From assembly GCA_021521415.1 (NCBI GenBank), contig JAIQDT010009110.1:25619-89618 (forward strand): DNA of 64,000 nt. Reading direction: 5' to 3'. The stretch's first letter is position 1. The number at the start of each line of letters is the position of its first letter. Below are positions 1-11,291 of this stretch, one piece after another. The notes beneath the pieces were generated by a model. That model was not told where the DNA came from. It did no database searches and was given only the letters and a program-made list of their open reading frames with translations. Origin of the DNA: Bidens hawaiensis (lineage: Eukaryota > Streptophyta > Magnoliopsida > Asterales > Asteraceae). A program made the translations under genes and the position numbers.

Positions 1-250
1 ACTTATACCCATTACACTCAGCCCCTCTATGTCCTTTCCACTTAGTCTCCTGGAGGCATGCTATCTGAACCCTACGTCTTTTAAGCACATCTACCAATTC
101 TAGCAACTTACCATTTAATGTTCCTACATTCCAAGAAGCCAAACGCAATATACGCTCCCTATCTTTACTCTTTCCTACACCCCTCGTTTTAGGACATGGT
201 CTCAAGTAATAGTCATGGTTCCTACGCTCTATGGTTGCAACTAAACACAC
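1..250 (-). mobile_element. RTE-type LINE, start of endonuclease domain (runs off the window)
   Basis: Read on the minus strand, positions about 210 to 1 encode the start of an apurinic endonuclease domain of a non-LTR retrotransposon. The visible motifs are LRLASWNVGTLNGK followed about 20 residues later by QIACLQETKW, the first two conserved blocks of the exonuclease-endonuclease-phosphatase fold in plant RTE elements. The frame stays open from about 250 to the window edge with no clear start Met. The endonuclease nicks target DNA for target-primed reverse transcription. The reverse transcriptase, if present, lies beyond position 1. The RTE assignment rests on motif recall. Confidence 0.75.
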
Positions 251-275
251 AAACACAAGCAATAGAACACCAAAT

Positions 276-276
276 C

Positions 277-322
<46 letters not shown>
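276..322. repeat. (AAT)n microsatellite
   Basis: About 15 uninterrupted AAT units, upstream (minus-strand sense) of the LINE endonuclease start. Confidence 0.95.
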
Positions 323-403
323 GTGTGTAGCAATAACAATAATAGTCAAGAGATCTTAAAATGAAAATAAACTCCAAAGATCCGGATCACGTATGTTCTA
401 ATG

Positions 404-445
<42 letters not shown>
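404..445. repeat. (AAT)n microsatellite
   Basis: About 14 AAT units. On the minus strand it reads as a run of Leu codons at the end of an open frame that I do not consider a gene. Confidence 0.95.
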
Positions 446-930
446 GTGAGAAAGGAACGAGTATACCGTGAAGATGATGAAGGTAGATACAGCTCAACGG
501 CAGCCAGGTTACAAGAAACCCTCGTTTATCAAAACCGGGAGAACACCGAGATATAACGAATCGAGCTAGACAACACAACAAGGTGAACCAACAATTCCGG
601 CGACTTTTACGGCGGCCGTGGGTGGTGACGCAGCGGCAGGAGGCAGCGCGACAGCAGATCCGGCAAGCTGTGAGATCGGCGGACAGGAGTGGCAGCACAC
701 ACCAGTGGTAGCAGCAAACAGATGAATTCCGGTGGCTGCAGCTAGTCGAAAATGGCGGCGGCGCGTCGGAAAAACAAACAGCAGTCGGTGGCAGTAGCAA
801 ATGACAGCACCGGCGGCTCAAGAGGGTTGCGGTGGTGCTTGCGGTGGTTAGGGAGTAGCGACGGCAGCAGGGAGGTGGTTAGGGTGATAGATCCTTCGCT
901 TGACTGCTAATCCGAGATGATAATTAATAC
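446..930. other. GC-rich stretch, probably 5' leader of the LINE
   Basis: Rich in cgg, ggc and gca triplets, unlike its AT-rich surroundings. A 144-codon minus-strand frame spans it but has a Cys, Ser and Leu-biased composition with no domain. Its position upstream of the minus-strand LINE frame suggests 5' leader; this is inference. Confidence 0.35.
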
Positions 931-1863
931 CGAGAACTTTATTCTAGGAATAAAGAAAAAGGTAAACCAGAATAAGTATGATATGCTTTTCTTCAGAGTG
1001 ACGTTTAGTTATGATTTAATAAATAAAATTAAGGAAGATTCTGAGAATTATGGGAAGGCTCTCTACAAGCTGGGGAAATTGGATGGTTTTACAAAAGGAA
1101 GTTGTACAGGTCCTCGAAATTTATCAACATATAATGCTGATTTTGTTGTTATGTCAAAATAATAAATAAAATTTAAGCATCTCATTTTTCTAACAACCTC
1201 CACCCACTTTTTCTACATTTAGTTAAAAATGAATGATGCTACGTGACGTTCAATAAACGAAAATTAGTTCAGCCGAAAATCTAGATAAGCATCGACACTT
1301 TAATGATCTAAAAATAAACGAAAAAGGATACGTTTGATTATCTCATACATACAATGCCTTGTTTATTTAAAAGAAATATATATTACCACCATTTTATTAA
1401 GTTTTCTGATATTTGGAAGCCGCTAGTACTTTTGTTGCATGTGGCTACTATTTTTTAGTTTCTTGACATTGTTGATTTCAATTTGCTAAACCATTTAATT
1501 TGTTAGCGTCGGATAACAATTCTCATCAAATCTACCATGGTAAATCTTTATAAAGAATTATAAATTATAACTCTTCTTTCTTTGTTTATGGTTAATAAAA
1601 ACCATGAAGAAATTTTTATCTGTTAAATGCTAGTGTTTAATTTTAACTTTTGGAGATTACTTTAATTAAATAATAAATATAAAAAGTTGCTCAATGAATC
1701 TATATATATTTGTAAGTTTCAAGAGTGCTTGTTCTTGCTTAAGATTATGGTGTATGTATCATTTCTTATGTAACATGGGTATGCTCTAATACCAACTTTT
1801 ATAATGTTTTGTTCTTGTAACCAATTTCTATCATAGACATACTCGAGCATCTTGCCATGGTTG
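931..1863. other. AT-rich intergenic stretch
   Basis: No convincing gene. An 81-codon plus-strand frame at 917-1162 has no recognisable domain. No terminal repeats seen. Confidence 0.5.
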
Positions 1864-1871
1864 CTTCTGTG

Positions 1872-2929
1872 TAGAGACGGATCCAGGAATTTTATTCAGG
1901 TGGTGCGCTACTTTTAGATTCTTCAATTTAATAGAGTCGGGTATAAAACAATCCGGGTTGGTTTGAGGTTCGGGTCGGTTCGATGGATCGGGCAAAGTTC
2001 ATTACATAATAAAAATACGATAAAATAATAAAAGAGACACCTTCATTAAAAATTAAAAAAAAACACATAATATAAATACAATAGTCTTTACGAATTAAAA
2101 AAGTACTAATTTTTTATAGTAATAAGATGATATGCCCGTCTAATTTCATCTTTTTGACTTGGAGATAAGATGAAATTGGTTGTCTTTCGGAAGGATCCAT
2201 GGAAGATCATCCAAATTTATTTTTGACGGTTTACTACTTAAAGATGATTATCCAAGGTTCGATGGTTCACTTTGAAATATCTCTTGATATTTATAATACA
2301 TACAAATTAAAAATTACAAACTAACAAATTAAAAACTAAGAAACTAACAAAAACCAACAAACGAACAAATTAAAACCAACAATATAACAAACTAAAACTA
2401 AATTTAACAAATAACTTAATAATTAAGTAGTTAACAATCAAGAACAATTAACATTTAACAATGAATGTAAACTTACCTTCAAAGTGGGAGGATTCGAGCA
2501 ATCGAGCTTCAAATGAAGAGTATAATGCCGGAGGAGTATACTGGTTGACTAGAAAAGAGGCGGCGGTAACGCAGTGGTCGGTGAACGGCTGAACGAGGAC
2601 GACTGGTAGGTTTGAAGAGGGGTCAGGGGAGAGAGGCACTATTGTATATGTGTGTTTTGTGGTGTCTGTGTATTTTTATTATAAAACCCTATTGATATAA
2701 GGTGAGTTAGTAAAAAAAAAAAGCTTTAAAAAATAGGCTGGAAACCGGAATCAAACTTGTGACCTCCAAGTTTCAAAACCAACAAGTTACCGGCTGGACC
2801 AACGCTTCAAATGTATTTTAGGTGGTTCTTTCCTAATTTATACGGTGGTTCATTTAATATTTTCAATATATAAATACACTATTATTTTAAAACCCGGAAC
2901 CACCCATTTATACTATAGATTCGCCCCTA
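1872..2929. mobile_element. Non-autonomous hAT element
   Basis: The ends are imperfect inverted repeats: TAGAGACGGATCCAGG at the left and, on the other strand, TAGGGGCGAATC at the right. They are flanked by a perfect 8-bp target duplication, cttctgtg, at 1864-1871 and 2930-2937. An 8-bp duplication with TA(G)GG-type ends is the hAT signature. No transposase is visible inside; a 63-codon minus-strand frame at 2448-2639 is not recognisable. Movement would need a transposase supplied elsewhere. Confidence 0.85.
2737..2803 (-). other. tRNA-like A box and B box inside the hAT element
   Basis: On the minus strand, TGGTCCAGCCGGTAAC (2786-2801) resembles a tRNA A box, and GTTTGATTCCG (2746-2756) resembles a B box. 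The spacing of about 30 bp is near that of a tRNA gene. No acceptor stem or cloverleaf is convincing, so this is a tRNA-derived remnant, not a tRNA gene. Confidence 0.35.
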
Positions 2930-2937
2930 CTTCTGTG

Positions 2938-4029
2938 CTTTGCTTAGTCTTGATTATCATCTTGTACTTGTAGTACAAGCAATCTCATTCAACAATATAC
3001 ATGTATTAAAGAGAAGCATTTTTTAAGACGGGGCATAATAACATAAGAGTTTTTGTATGGTGCTTGTGATATTGCTTCCGGTGTGTGGGTCACTATTACC
3101 GTCTGGCTTGACATATCGTCGATCCTATCTCCCTTCGAGGATATTGATTTGGCTTGATTCGGTCTCTCTTTAGGCAAAAACAGGGAGTTCATTCATAGTA
3201 TTATTTTTACAACTTTGTGGGTGATTTAGAGATTCCAAATTGAAGTCGTTTTTTCGGGTGAGAAAAGAAGAAACGACCTTACCTTTGACTATATTCTTGA
3301 TTACTAGTTTTGGTGACTTAGCAATATAGATCATAAATAATCTATAAGTTGGTCTGAGTGTACTAAAAATTCTTTTCTTGTTATGTAATTAACCCTTGTT
3401 TATTTTCTAGCTCATTTATAGTTTTTTTTTCTAACGTTGGCCGTTAAAAAAATATGAATAACGTTATCACACACATTGTTGAATGAGGAATAATCACAAA
3501 AGGGAACCGTTTTTTGCTTGGGTTGAATAGATCCTCAAAAACTCAATGCAAGTAAATGAGGTTTTGATTACTGAAGTTTAACGATTAGTTTGGAATTTTA
3601 TTTGCATGCTTAAAAACTTAAAATCATTACATATGATGGCATGATGCTAAACTGGTTGATACATGGGTTCTAATTTGAGGGAGGGGTATTTGACTTTTGG
3701 CCCATAAGTCCATAAGTTTTGGACTAGATAGGAAGCCCACGTATAATCTTCGGTCTGCTTTGATCACCTGAAATCACAAAATCCACCTTTCACGTGATGG
3801 TGCCATGGAACCAATCAATCAAACCCTACTCAGCACCTCATCTTGACATTTGATTGCACAAATCATGGGATCATTTTATTTTTTGATTGATCATAAACTT
3901 CATGGTTATATCTTCATATGGAAAAAACTCAGGAATAAGCCCACCAAAAATGAGTTCTTCTTTTTTTTTTTTAATTAAAACGCTCACTTGGTGTAAATTC
4001 CCCCTATTTTCGGTTTTTCGGTTAGAGAC
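2938..4029. other. Intergenic stretch without recognised features
   Basis: AT-rich. Open frames of 67-68 codons only, none with a domain. A poly-T run lies near 3961-3972. Confidence 0.5.
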
Positions 4030-4393
4030 TTATTGGAACTTTACAAGATCATCGAGATTGGAGAGACTAAAAAAGAGGCGTTACACGGGATAGTTATCAT
4101 AGCTTTTTGGAGAATCTGAAAAGCGAAGAATGAAAAGGTGTTCAATAGTAAGGTGGTTAATTTGGAGGAGATCATAGAAGATATTAAATCTCTTGGCTTT
4201 CTTTGGTTTAAAAACAAGTCAAAGAATAGATCGATAGAGTGGATGAATTGGTGTAGATTTGATTCCATGTAATTCGTTTGTTTTTTGTTTTGGTGTTGTG
4301 AGCTGTTCTCCGGTTTGTGGAGTTGTTGCTTGGGCGTTTTTATGTGCTTGATGTTGGTTTGTTTATAAAAGTTCATAGTTCGAAAAAAAATTC
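4030..4393 (+). pseudogene. L1-type LINE 3' end (C-terminus of the reverse transcriptase protein)
   Basis: The plus frame reads about 65 residues typical of the zf-RVT-like C-terminus of plant L1 LINEs: AFWRI, an in-frame TGA, KAKNEKVFNSKVVN, then SLGFLWFKNKSKNRS and WCRF before a natural TAA at about 4270-4272. The in-frame TGA replaces what is usually a Trp codon. About 110 bp of T- and G-rich 3' untranslated sequence follow and end in a short A run at 4384-4391, as expected for a 5'-truncated L1 copy. The left boundary is approximate. Confidence 0.65.
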
Positions 4394-4883
4394 TCAACTT
4401 TCATACACAAATCTCAACCATTTGACAATGAATATCTTTATTATATGCCTTGAAACCACAAGACTATAACAAATTCTTTAGTTTTACTATTTACCTTAAA
4501 CCAATGTTTTCAGACCCGACCCGGACATCGACCAGGACGCCTTACCAGGTCAAAGGTCGGACTGGCCTGGAAGGGCGGACCCGTGTTTACCCGGATGACG
4601 TCATAATATATATATATATATATACATATATATCAATTAATAATATTTATAAATTAATTAAGCTATATATATAATCTATAAATGTATAACTTAAAAGAGC
4701 ATAAATATTTTAAAAAGTACACTAATGGTTAAAACTTAAAAATATTAAAGATTGAATGTAGTTTATTTATATTATAAATAAATAAATAAAAGGTTAAAAA
4801 ATGGAAGAAAGCTGTCACGAAAGCCAGCCACTCACAACCTCCTTTATTACTCACAATACAAATACACATATTGGTTTTAATCT
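4394..4883. other. Intergenic stretch with a GC-rich island and TA tract
   Basis: A GC-rich island (4513-4600, with repeated gacccg and ggcc) is followed by a TA-rich tract at 4605-4640 and AT-rich DNA up to the Mutator-like target site. It may be the remains of an older transposon, but I could not find matching ends. Confidence 0.35.
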
Positions 4884-4892
4884 AAATTTAAA

Positions 4893-7265
4893 GGGAAAAT
4901 TACCAAAATAAACATGTTTGACCAAAAATTTACCAAAATAGAATGTCTATTTTAGCCTACATCTCTCCAATCATTGATTTTTTGACCAATAAACAACTGA
5001 TACGTCACCGAAGCCGGCTAAGCCTTAGTCGCCACTTTATGGGCACATAATTTTATGAAAAGTACCTTTAGCCAATAGATATTCGACAAGTGTCAAAGGC
5101 GGCTAAACTTAGCCTACATCTATGGTTATTTAGCTGGCATATTTGACTCTTAGCCAGCTTCGGGATACGTGTCTATATAGTTAGCCGGCTCCAAATATTA
5201 CTTCTTAGCCGGCTCCAACTCGGCTTGTAGGCTAAAGCTTTACTTTGCCGCCTTCTTTTTTTGATTTAGCCGTCTAATTTTAGCCGCCAAAATTGAATAT
5301 TTTACCAAACTTACCAGCTCTATTAAATATTTAGCCGGCTTCACTTAGCCTTCTTCTTAGCCGGTGTAAATTTAGCCCCCAAAATTAAATATTTTTACCT
5401 ACTCAATTATTTAGCCAGCTTCGCTTAGCCGTCAATTTTTTATCTCCTACCCGGCATGTTTTAGCCATCAGAAATTTATACATTTACCTACCCAAATTTA
5501 ATTTTTCACCAACCATTTTTATAAAACTATACAACCATATTCACTACATCTTATAAAACCATCTTCACCATCTCAAACTTTTTTACTTTCTTATCACAAG
5601 ATCCTCATATTTTTAAAAAATATGTTTGTTAACGTCGTCGTTTACTCAGATCAGATTGTAGGCTTTACTTAGCCGGGTTTTTTATGTAACATCCGTCCCC
5701 TCGCACCACCAATATTGTCCGCTCTGCCCACGAAGAGCTCACAGATTTGTTTTTTGTTGCCCAGATGGAGACTTCCCAGGAGGTTACCCATTCTAGTACT
5801 ACTTCCACCTAAGCACGCTTAATCGTGGAGTTTTCATGTGCTCTACAGCCAACTAAGCCCAAAACGCGTTGGTGATTGAAGAGGCAGGACATTTACTTAT
5901 GAACCAAGGATCTCTCTTGTCCACGGCCGATGTGAGATTTGCCTAAGAGTGGGACGATGTTGTGTTTGCCAAGGGTGTTACATTTTATGAATGAATTAAC
6001 TTGGTTTTTTTATTAAAATTATTTTTATGTACGTAGATACTAACAAAAAAGTAATACACGTAAATGTTCATTAATAATAAAAATTAAGAAATATAGTATT
6101 AACAAAGCATACTAAATAAAGATTACAATCTACTCGATGGTAGGCCTACAACGCCAAATGTAAATTTTTTCTGCAATAAACCTCCGATATTTAAGCATTT
6201 TCTCCTTAAAATCTCCTTCAAAATTAAGTTGTTTTTCAAAACATAAATGTTCCATTAACATACAAGCAAATACCCCAAAAAATTTATATTTGGTGTTGTC
6301 GGCATACCATCGTGTAGATTTTAATCTTTATTTAGTATGCTTTGTTATTATTATGTTTCTTAATTTTTATTATTAATGAACATTTTCGTGTATTCCTTTT
6401 TTGTTAGTATCTACGCACATAAAAATAATTTTAATAAAAATAAACCAAGTTAATTCATTCATAAAAAACCCGGCTAAGTAAAGCCTACAATCTGATCTGA
6501 GTAAACGATGACGTGAACAAACATATTATTTAAAAATATGAGGATCTTGTGATAAGAAAGTAAAAAAGTTTGAGATGGTGAAGATGGTTTTATAAGATGT
6601 AGTGAATATGGTTGTAAAGTTTTATAAAAATGGTTGGTGAAAAATTAAATTTGGGTAGGTAAATGTATTTATTTCTGATGGCTAAAACATGCCGGCTAGG
6701 AGAAAAAAAATTGACGGCTAAGCGAAGCCGGCTAAATAATTAATTGAGTAGGTAAAAATATTTAATTTTGGGGGCTAAATTTACACCGGCTAAGAAGAAG
6801 GCTAAGTGAAGCCGGCTAAATATTTAAGAGCTGGTAAGTTTGGTAAATTATTCAATTTTGGCGGCTAAAATTAGACGGCTAAATGAAAAAAAGAAGGCGG
6901 CTAAGTGAAGCCTTAGCCTACAAGCCGAGTTGGAGCCGGCTAAAAAGGAATATTTGGAGCCGGCTAACTATATAGACACGTATCCCGAAGCCGGCTAAGA
7001 GTCAAATATGCCGGCTAAATAACCATAGATGTAGGCTAAGTTTAGCCGCCCTTGACACTTGTCGAATATCTATTGGCTAAAGGTACTTTTCATAAAATTT
7101 TGTGCCCATAAAGTGGCGGCTAAGTCTTAGCCGCCTTAGCCGGCTTCAGTGACGTGTCAGTTGTTTATTGGTCAAAAAACCAATGATTGGAGAGATGTAG
7201 GCTAAAACAGACATGTCTATTTTGGTAAATTCTTGGTTAAACATGTTTATTTTGGTAATTTTCCC
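4893..7265. mobile_element. Mutator-like element with long terminal inverted repeats
   Basis: The element starts GGGAAAATTACC and ends with the reverse complement. The arms pair over almost the whole length: 4893 to about 6170 (interrupted by a later insertion at 5685-5982) against about 6277 to 7265, leaving a loop of roughly 100 bp. A perfect 9-bp target duplication, aaatttaaa, lies at 4884-4892 and 7266-7274, the Mutator hallmark. No transposase is encoded. The arms contain many copies of the self-complementary motif agccggct. A transcript through it would fold into a hairpin of nearly 1 kb. Confidence 0.85.
5685..5982 (-). mobile_element. Solo LTR of a Cassandra-type TRIM with embedded 5S rRNA-like sequence
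   Basis: On the minus strand a 298-bp unit starts TGTAACACCC and ends GGATGTTACA, flanked by a perfect 5-bp duplication, tttta (5680-5684 and 5983-5987). Positions about 5765-5840 match the 5S rRNA internal promoter half: AAGCGTGCTTAGG, then AGTAGTACTAGAATGGGTAA and CTCCTGGGAAGTC. Cassandra elements are terminal-repeat retrotransposons in miniature that carry 5S sequence in their LTRs, giving them RNA polymerase III promoter boxes. Only one LTR is present, as expected after LTR-LTR recombination. It lies in the left arm of the Mutator-like element and therefore arrived later. Confidence 0.85.
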
Positions 7266-7274
7266 AAATTTAAA

Positions 7275-8132
7275 ACTTAAAAGTCGCTAGGCGGACACTA
7301 GGCGGCTGATTGGGGAGTTGGGTGTACTCGGAGTACTCGGAGATGATAAATTTAAAAGAAAATAAATTTTTGAATATTATATATATGTCAAATATCATAA
7401 GTTTGTTAATATTCAAAACAAAATAAGTGAATTTCAATACAAATATGAGAAATAAGTTTTTAAATACTAATTTATTCTAAAGATGGCTAATCATTAATTA
7501 ATATAAATTATATTCGTTGTTTAATATTCTAGAAATACGAATTATATTTCATTTTTTTAGTCAAAATTGGCCCAAATTGACCAACTAGATGTGATTCTAG
7601 CTAAGATTTATCACCTTTGATAGATTCTTAGTAACTAGGCAGAGTATAAAAAACTCGTTTCGGTGTCATACCTTATAACGAGTACTCAGGGAGTACTCGG
7701 TCTTGTAGACCTACTTTTACTACATTTAAAATTAACTTTATTCTTGAATAGTAATTCCAAAAACATTTAATAAATGCCAATTCAAATATTAACTTAATTT
7801 CTTTCTTTTCTTAATAATTATAGTTTTTTTTATATTGCTTGTACTGTAAGGGTATTTTTAATAGGGTAAAGTTAAAATACAAAGTACAACGAAAATGAGA
7901 AGGGTGAGAAGGAATCCAGTCCATTGATTTTGTATTTGAATGGCTGAGATTAATTTAATAAATAAAAATTGATGGAAATGGCATGAAGATAATAACACAC
8001 CTTTGTTGACTTTCTCTCTCCACATGTAAGGCACATGCCAATTCCCCCATCATTTTAAAATGTCCATAACTTTTTCATACGACATTATTTTTTTAAAAAA
8101 AATTCACCATAATAATAAGCGTCTTTTTATCT
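7275..8132. other. Intergenic stretch with short transposon-like remnants
   Basis: Contains GC-rich gtactcgg repeats near 7320-7345 and 7680-7700. A segment at about 7852-7960 resembles the end of a dispersed TIR element, but its partner end was not found. No genes. Confidence 0.35.
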
Positions 8133-9205
8133 TTAATATGAGTATCATATTGTTATATAAAAATAAAAAAAAATTAATGAGTTTTTTAATTGTGTTTTTT
8201 TGTTGTTCATTGTGTCATTGTGTAATATATTGTTTCCATTGTGTTTTATGTTTCAATTCATTATATTCACTATTGTGTCTTACGTTTTAGGCCATTGTGT
8301 TATACGTAGTCACCATTGTGTCTTACGTTTTAGGTCATTGTGTTATACGTATTCATCATTGTTTTTTACGTTTTAGGTCATTGGGTTATACGTATTCACC
8401 ATTGTTTTTTACGTTTCAAGTTAAAGACACAATGGTGTGCGAAAAGACACAATGACGAAACAAGACACAATGGCGAAAAAAGACACAATGATAAGCGAAA
8501 AGACACAATGGTGTGCGAAATGACACAACGGTGTGCGAAAAGACACAATGACGAAAAAAGACACAATGATAAGCGAAAAGACACAATGGTGTGCCAAAAA
8601 ACACAATAACGAAAAAAGACACAATGATAAACGAAAAGACACAATGGTTTGCGGAAAGACACAATGATGAAAAAAGACACAATGATAAGGGAAAAGACAC
8701 AATGGTGTGTGAAAAGACACAATGACAAAAAAAGACACAATGATAAGCGAAAAGACACAATGGTGTGCGAAAAATCACAATGACGAAAAAAGACACAATG
8801 ATAAACGAAAAGACACAATGGTGTGCGAAAAAACACAATGACGAAAAAAGACACAATGATAAACGAAAAGACACAATGGTGTGGGGAAAGACAGAATGGT
8901 GTGCGAAAAGACACAATGGCGAAAAAAGACACAATGATAAGCGAAAAGACACAATGGTGTGTGAAAAGATACAATGACGAAAAAAGACACAATTATAAAC
9001 GAAAAGACACAATGGTGTGCGAAAAAACACAATGACGAAAAAAATACACAATGATAAGCGAAAAGACACAATGGTGTGCGAAAAAAGACACAATGATAAG
9101 CGAAAAGACACAATGGTGTGCGAAAAGACACAATGACGAAAAAAGACACAATGTCGTGATTTTTGTTTAAAATTTTATATAACAAAAATCATACTCATAT
9201 TAAAG
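8133..9205. mobile_element. Foldback element with inverted ends around a minisatellite
   Basis: The left end (8133-8165, ctttaatatgagtat then ttgttatataaaa) is inverted at the right end (about 9170-9205). Inside, 8208-8400 carries the motif cattgtgtc several times and 8426-9153 carries its complement gacacaatg dozens of times, so the whole interior is self-complementary. No clear target duplication was found. The right end coincides with the start of a copia leader fragment at 9202. No coding role is proposed. Confidence 0.6.
8426..9153. repeat. gacacaatg minisatellite with three-part higher-order unit
   Basis: A core gacacaatg recurs about every 18-20 bp with three alternating suffixes: gtgtgcgaaaa, acgaaaaaa and ataagcgaaaa. 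Together they make a higher-order period of about 57 bp. Because stops are rare in the repeat, both strands show long open frames (up to 231 codons on the minus strand). These are by-products of the repeat. Confidence 0.9.
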
Positions 9206-9511
9206 AAAACCGAAAATTAAATAATAACCTTTTTACAACTTTTGAACCAACCGTATGGCCAAAACAAGCTCAAACACCAAACACAACCAATCAATCACAT
9301 AGGTCGGGGCCGGATTTACATATTCACAATAAACGAATTTCGGGTCGTTTTGACTTGGTCAAATAAAATAAACAAAACTTTGACCAATCCAAAATCACCC
9401 GAAAAAAAATCTAGATCTATAAACTTTAAACGATTTAAAGTTTAAGATGTAGATCCGGTTTTAAACGAACCGGGATAGACTCGTACGTTGTAACCGCGGC
9501 TCTGATACCAC
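9202..9511 (-). mobile_element. Extra copy of the copia A leader next to the 3' LTR
   Basis: This 310-bp stretch is a near-exact copy of 16307-16616, the leader just inside the 5' LTR of copia A, including the primer-binding site TGGTATCAGAGCC at its right edge. It lies outside the 3' LTR, so the structure is LTR - internal - LTR - partial internal. This is a remnant of a tandem arrangement or a recombined second element. The match ends at 9202, where the foldback element begins. Confidence 0.85.
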
Positions 9512-10446
9512 TGTTAGGTTCCAACGGTGGTCCGAGACAAAAACGGTTAAACTATTTGAACCCGTTTTAGTTAATATTTCGTTTCGATAATTATTAATTT
9601 CATATTAATAATCAAACTCATAAACGAACTATAAAACGCAGCGGATAAAAACGAGTATACGAACCATAAACGGAAACCCGGATCCGATTACAACAATACG
9701 AGTATGAATAAACGAGTAAATAAACAACCATAGTTAAGATTTGTCGATATACCTCGGTTATACACAAACCGGGAAGACACCTAGGGGTTAACAAGGAGGG
9801 CTAGATGACACAATAGACACCCAAACAAAATCCGGCGGCGGCGGCGAACGGCGGCGGCGGCAGATTCCGATGGGTTTTTTAGCGACAGCAGTTGAGGACA
9901 AGAACGGGCAGCAACAAACGGCAGCACAGCAGCAGAAATCAGTAGCAAACAGTCACCGGAAAGCCGGGTTTACCGGAGTTGCAGGTTCGCCGGAACTGCA
10001 GCTTCGCCGGAAAAACGCGGGTGGTGTTTTAGCAGCACCGGAGCTAGGTTAGAGTTGCGATGAAGCTTGTGGTGACTGGAGTATGATAAGTAATGGCTGT
10101 GTGATGTATGCGGTGGCCGGAAAGTTCTCGCCGGAAAACCGGTGGCCGGAAAACGGCGCCGGTTTAAGTGGGCAGCTAGGGTTGCTTTTGTTTTAAGGTT
10201 GTTATAAAATAATAATATCTTATTATATATATAGTATTATTATTAGGGTATTATCCAAGTTAACCAATTGGGCTTGAGCCCAATTAACAAACAAAGCCTA
10301 GTCCATAACCCTGTCCATTATTTTATGTGTCGGGCCTAATTAACCTTTAAGTAGGCCTTTATCTCGTTACCCCCAGTGTAACTCTGTTCGGGTCACGTTC
10401 GGGTCGGACACGTTGACTTGACCCGAAACGTCCATAAAATCCAACA
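9512..10446 (-). repeat. Copia A 3' LTR (935 bp)
   Basis: In minus orientation it starts TGTTGGATTTTATGG and ends GGAACCTAACA. It is slightly longer than the 5' LTR because of an extra GGCGGC-rich segment near 9840-9856, partly offset by a missing 6-bp unit near 9679. Confidence 0.92.
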
Positions 10447-10457
10447 GTCTCCCACTT
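10447..10457 (-). other. Copia A polypurine tract
   Basis: Reads AAGTGGGAGAC on the minus strand directly before the TGTTGG start of the 3' LTR. This is the usual primer for plus-strand DNA synthesis in plant copia elements. Confidence 0.85.
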
Positions 10458-11291
10458 GGACGTATTTGGGTCAAGTATCACAACGATGACAGCCAGAGGC
10501 GTTCTAGCTACACATAGCTGTCCCCAACCGAATATGACAATTTTAAATCCATAACCAAAGTATCTTGGAATACCTTATTGCAAGATAATGAATTTATAGT
10601 AATCGTTGTCATCTACCCTTTCTGTATAAGACATTAATTGAACAGTGAGACATGGATCAAATCAATCTCATAAGGCGTTCAATTATTGTAATTCTCGATA
10701 TAGAGTCAAAGTGGTCCAATCAAACACACAGTTAGTTTGGGTGAGGCCTCACACTTTACCAGTTTGAATCAACGAGGGCGCCAATATGTCTAACTGTTAC
10801 ATTTTAATGTAAGAGTACAGAATCCCATCTTGACTACATACAACTCCCACTGAACTCCAGAACATTCCCAACCAATGCCTTTATGGCTGGCAGTTACGCG
10901 ACAGCGGTTGACATGATCAAAGAATATCCCTCGGTAAACGAAAGTTCTAATATGTATCTCAGGTCTAAGGATACTAAATGAGAATACTATTATCAAAACA
11001 TCTTATGATCAAGATCCATGAAGATGATTTGATGCGAGTTACATCCAACGTCATTCATAATGAGGTCTGTGAGTTTGGAAGTCAACTACTTGAGTCCAAA
11101 GTCAGAATAGTCTTAATTCAGAATCGCTCCTACGAGTTTGACCGACTACGGATAATTTAGAATACAATGTTCACGGATTAAACGTATTAAAATGAACACA
11201 GTTGTATCATTCAACGTTTGCATTTAACCATTAAATCAAAAGTGAACAGAAAAGTACAACTGATAAAACGTTCATACATCCAAATACTAAA
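10458..11291 (-). other. Copia A 3' untranslated interior
   Basis: The region between the end of pol and the polypurine tract. Frames of 60-68 codons occur on both strands without recognisable domains. Confidence 0.6.

Noticed and set aside
387..821. 144-codon minus-strand frame
   Set aside because: Biased Cys/Ser/Leu composition ending in a microsatellite-coded Leu run; no domain; better explained as GC-rich leader of the LINE.
2737..2803. tRNA gene on the minus strand
   Set aside because: A and B boxes resemble those of a tRNA, but no acceptor stem or cloverleaf forms.
8426..9153. CRISPR-like regular repeat
   Set aside because: Plant DNA; the spacers are a few recurring suffixes, not unique sequences. 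It is a higher-order tandem repeat.
8396..9185. Several long open frames (up to 231 codons) on both strands
   Set aside because: They run through the gacacaatg minisatellite and encode only its repeating words.
9163..10052. Small frames at 9163-9445 and 9870-10052, repeated at 16271-16550 and 16965-17147
   Set aside because: They lie in the duplicated copia A leader and LTR; repetition does not mean coding here.
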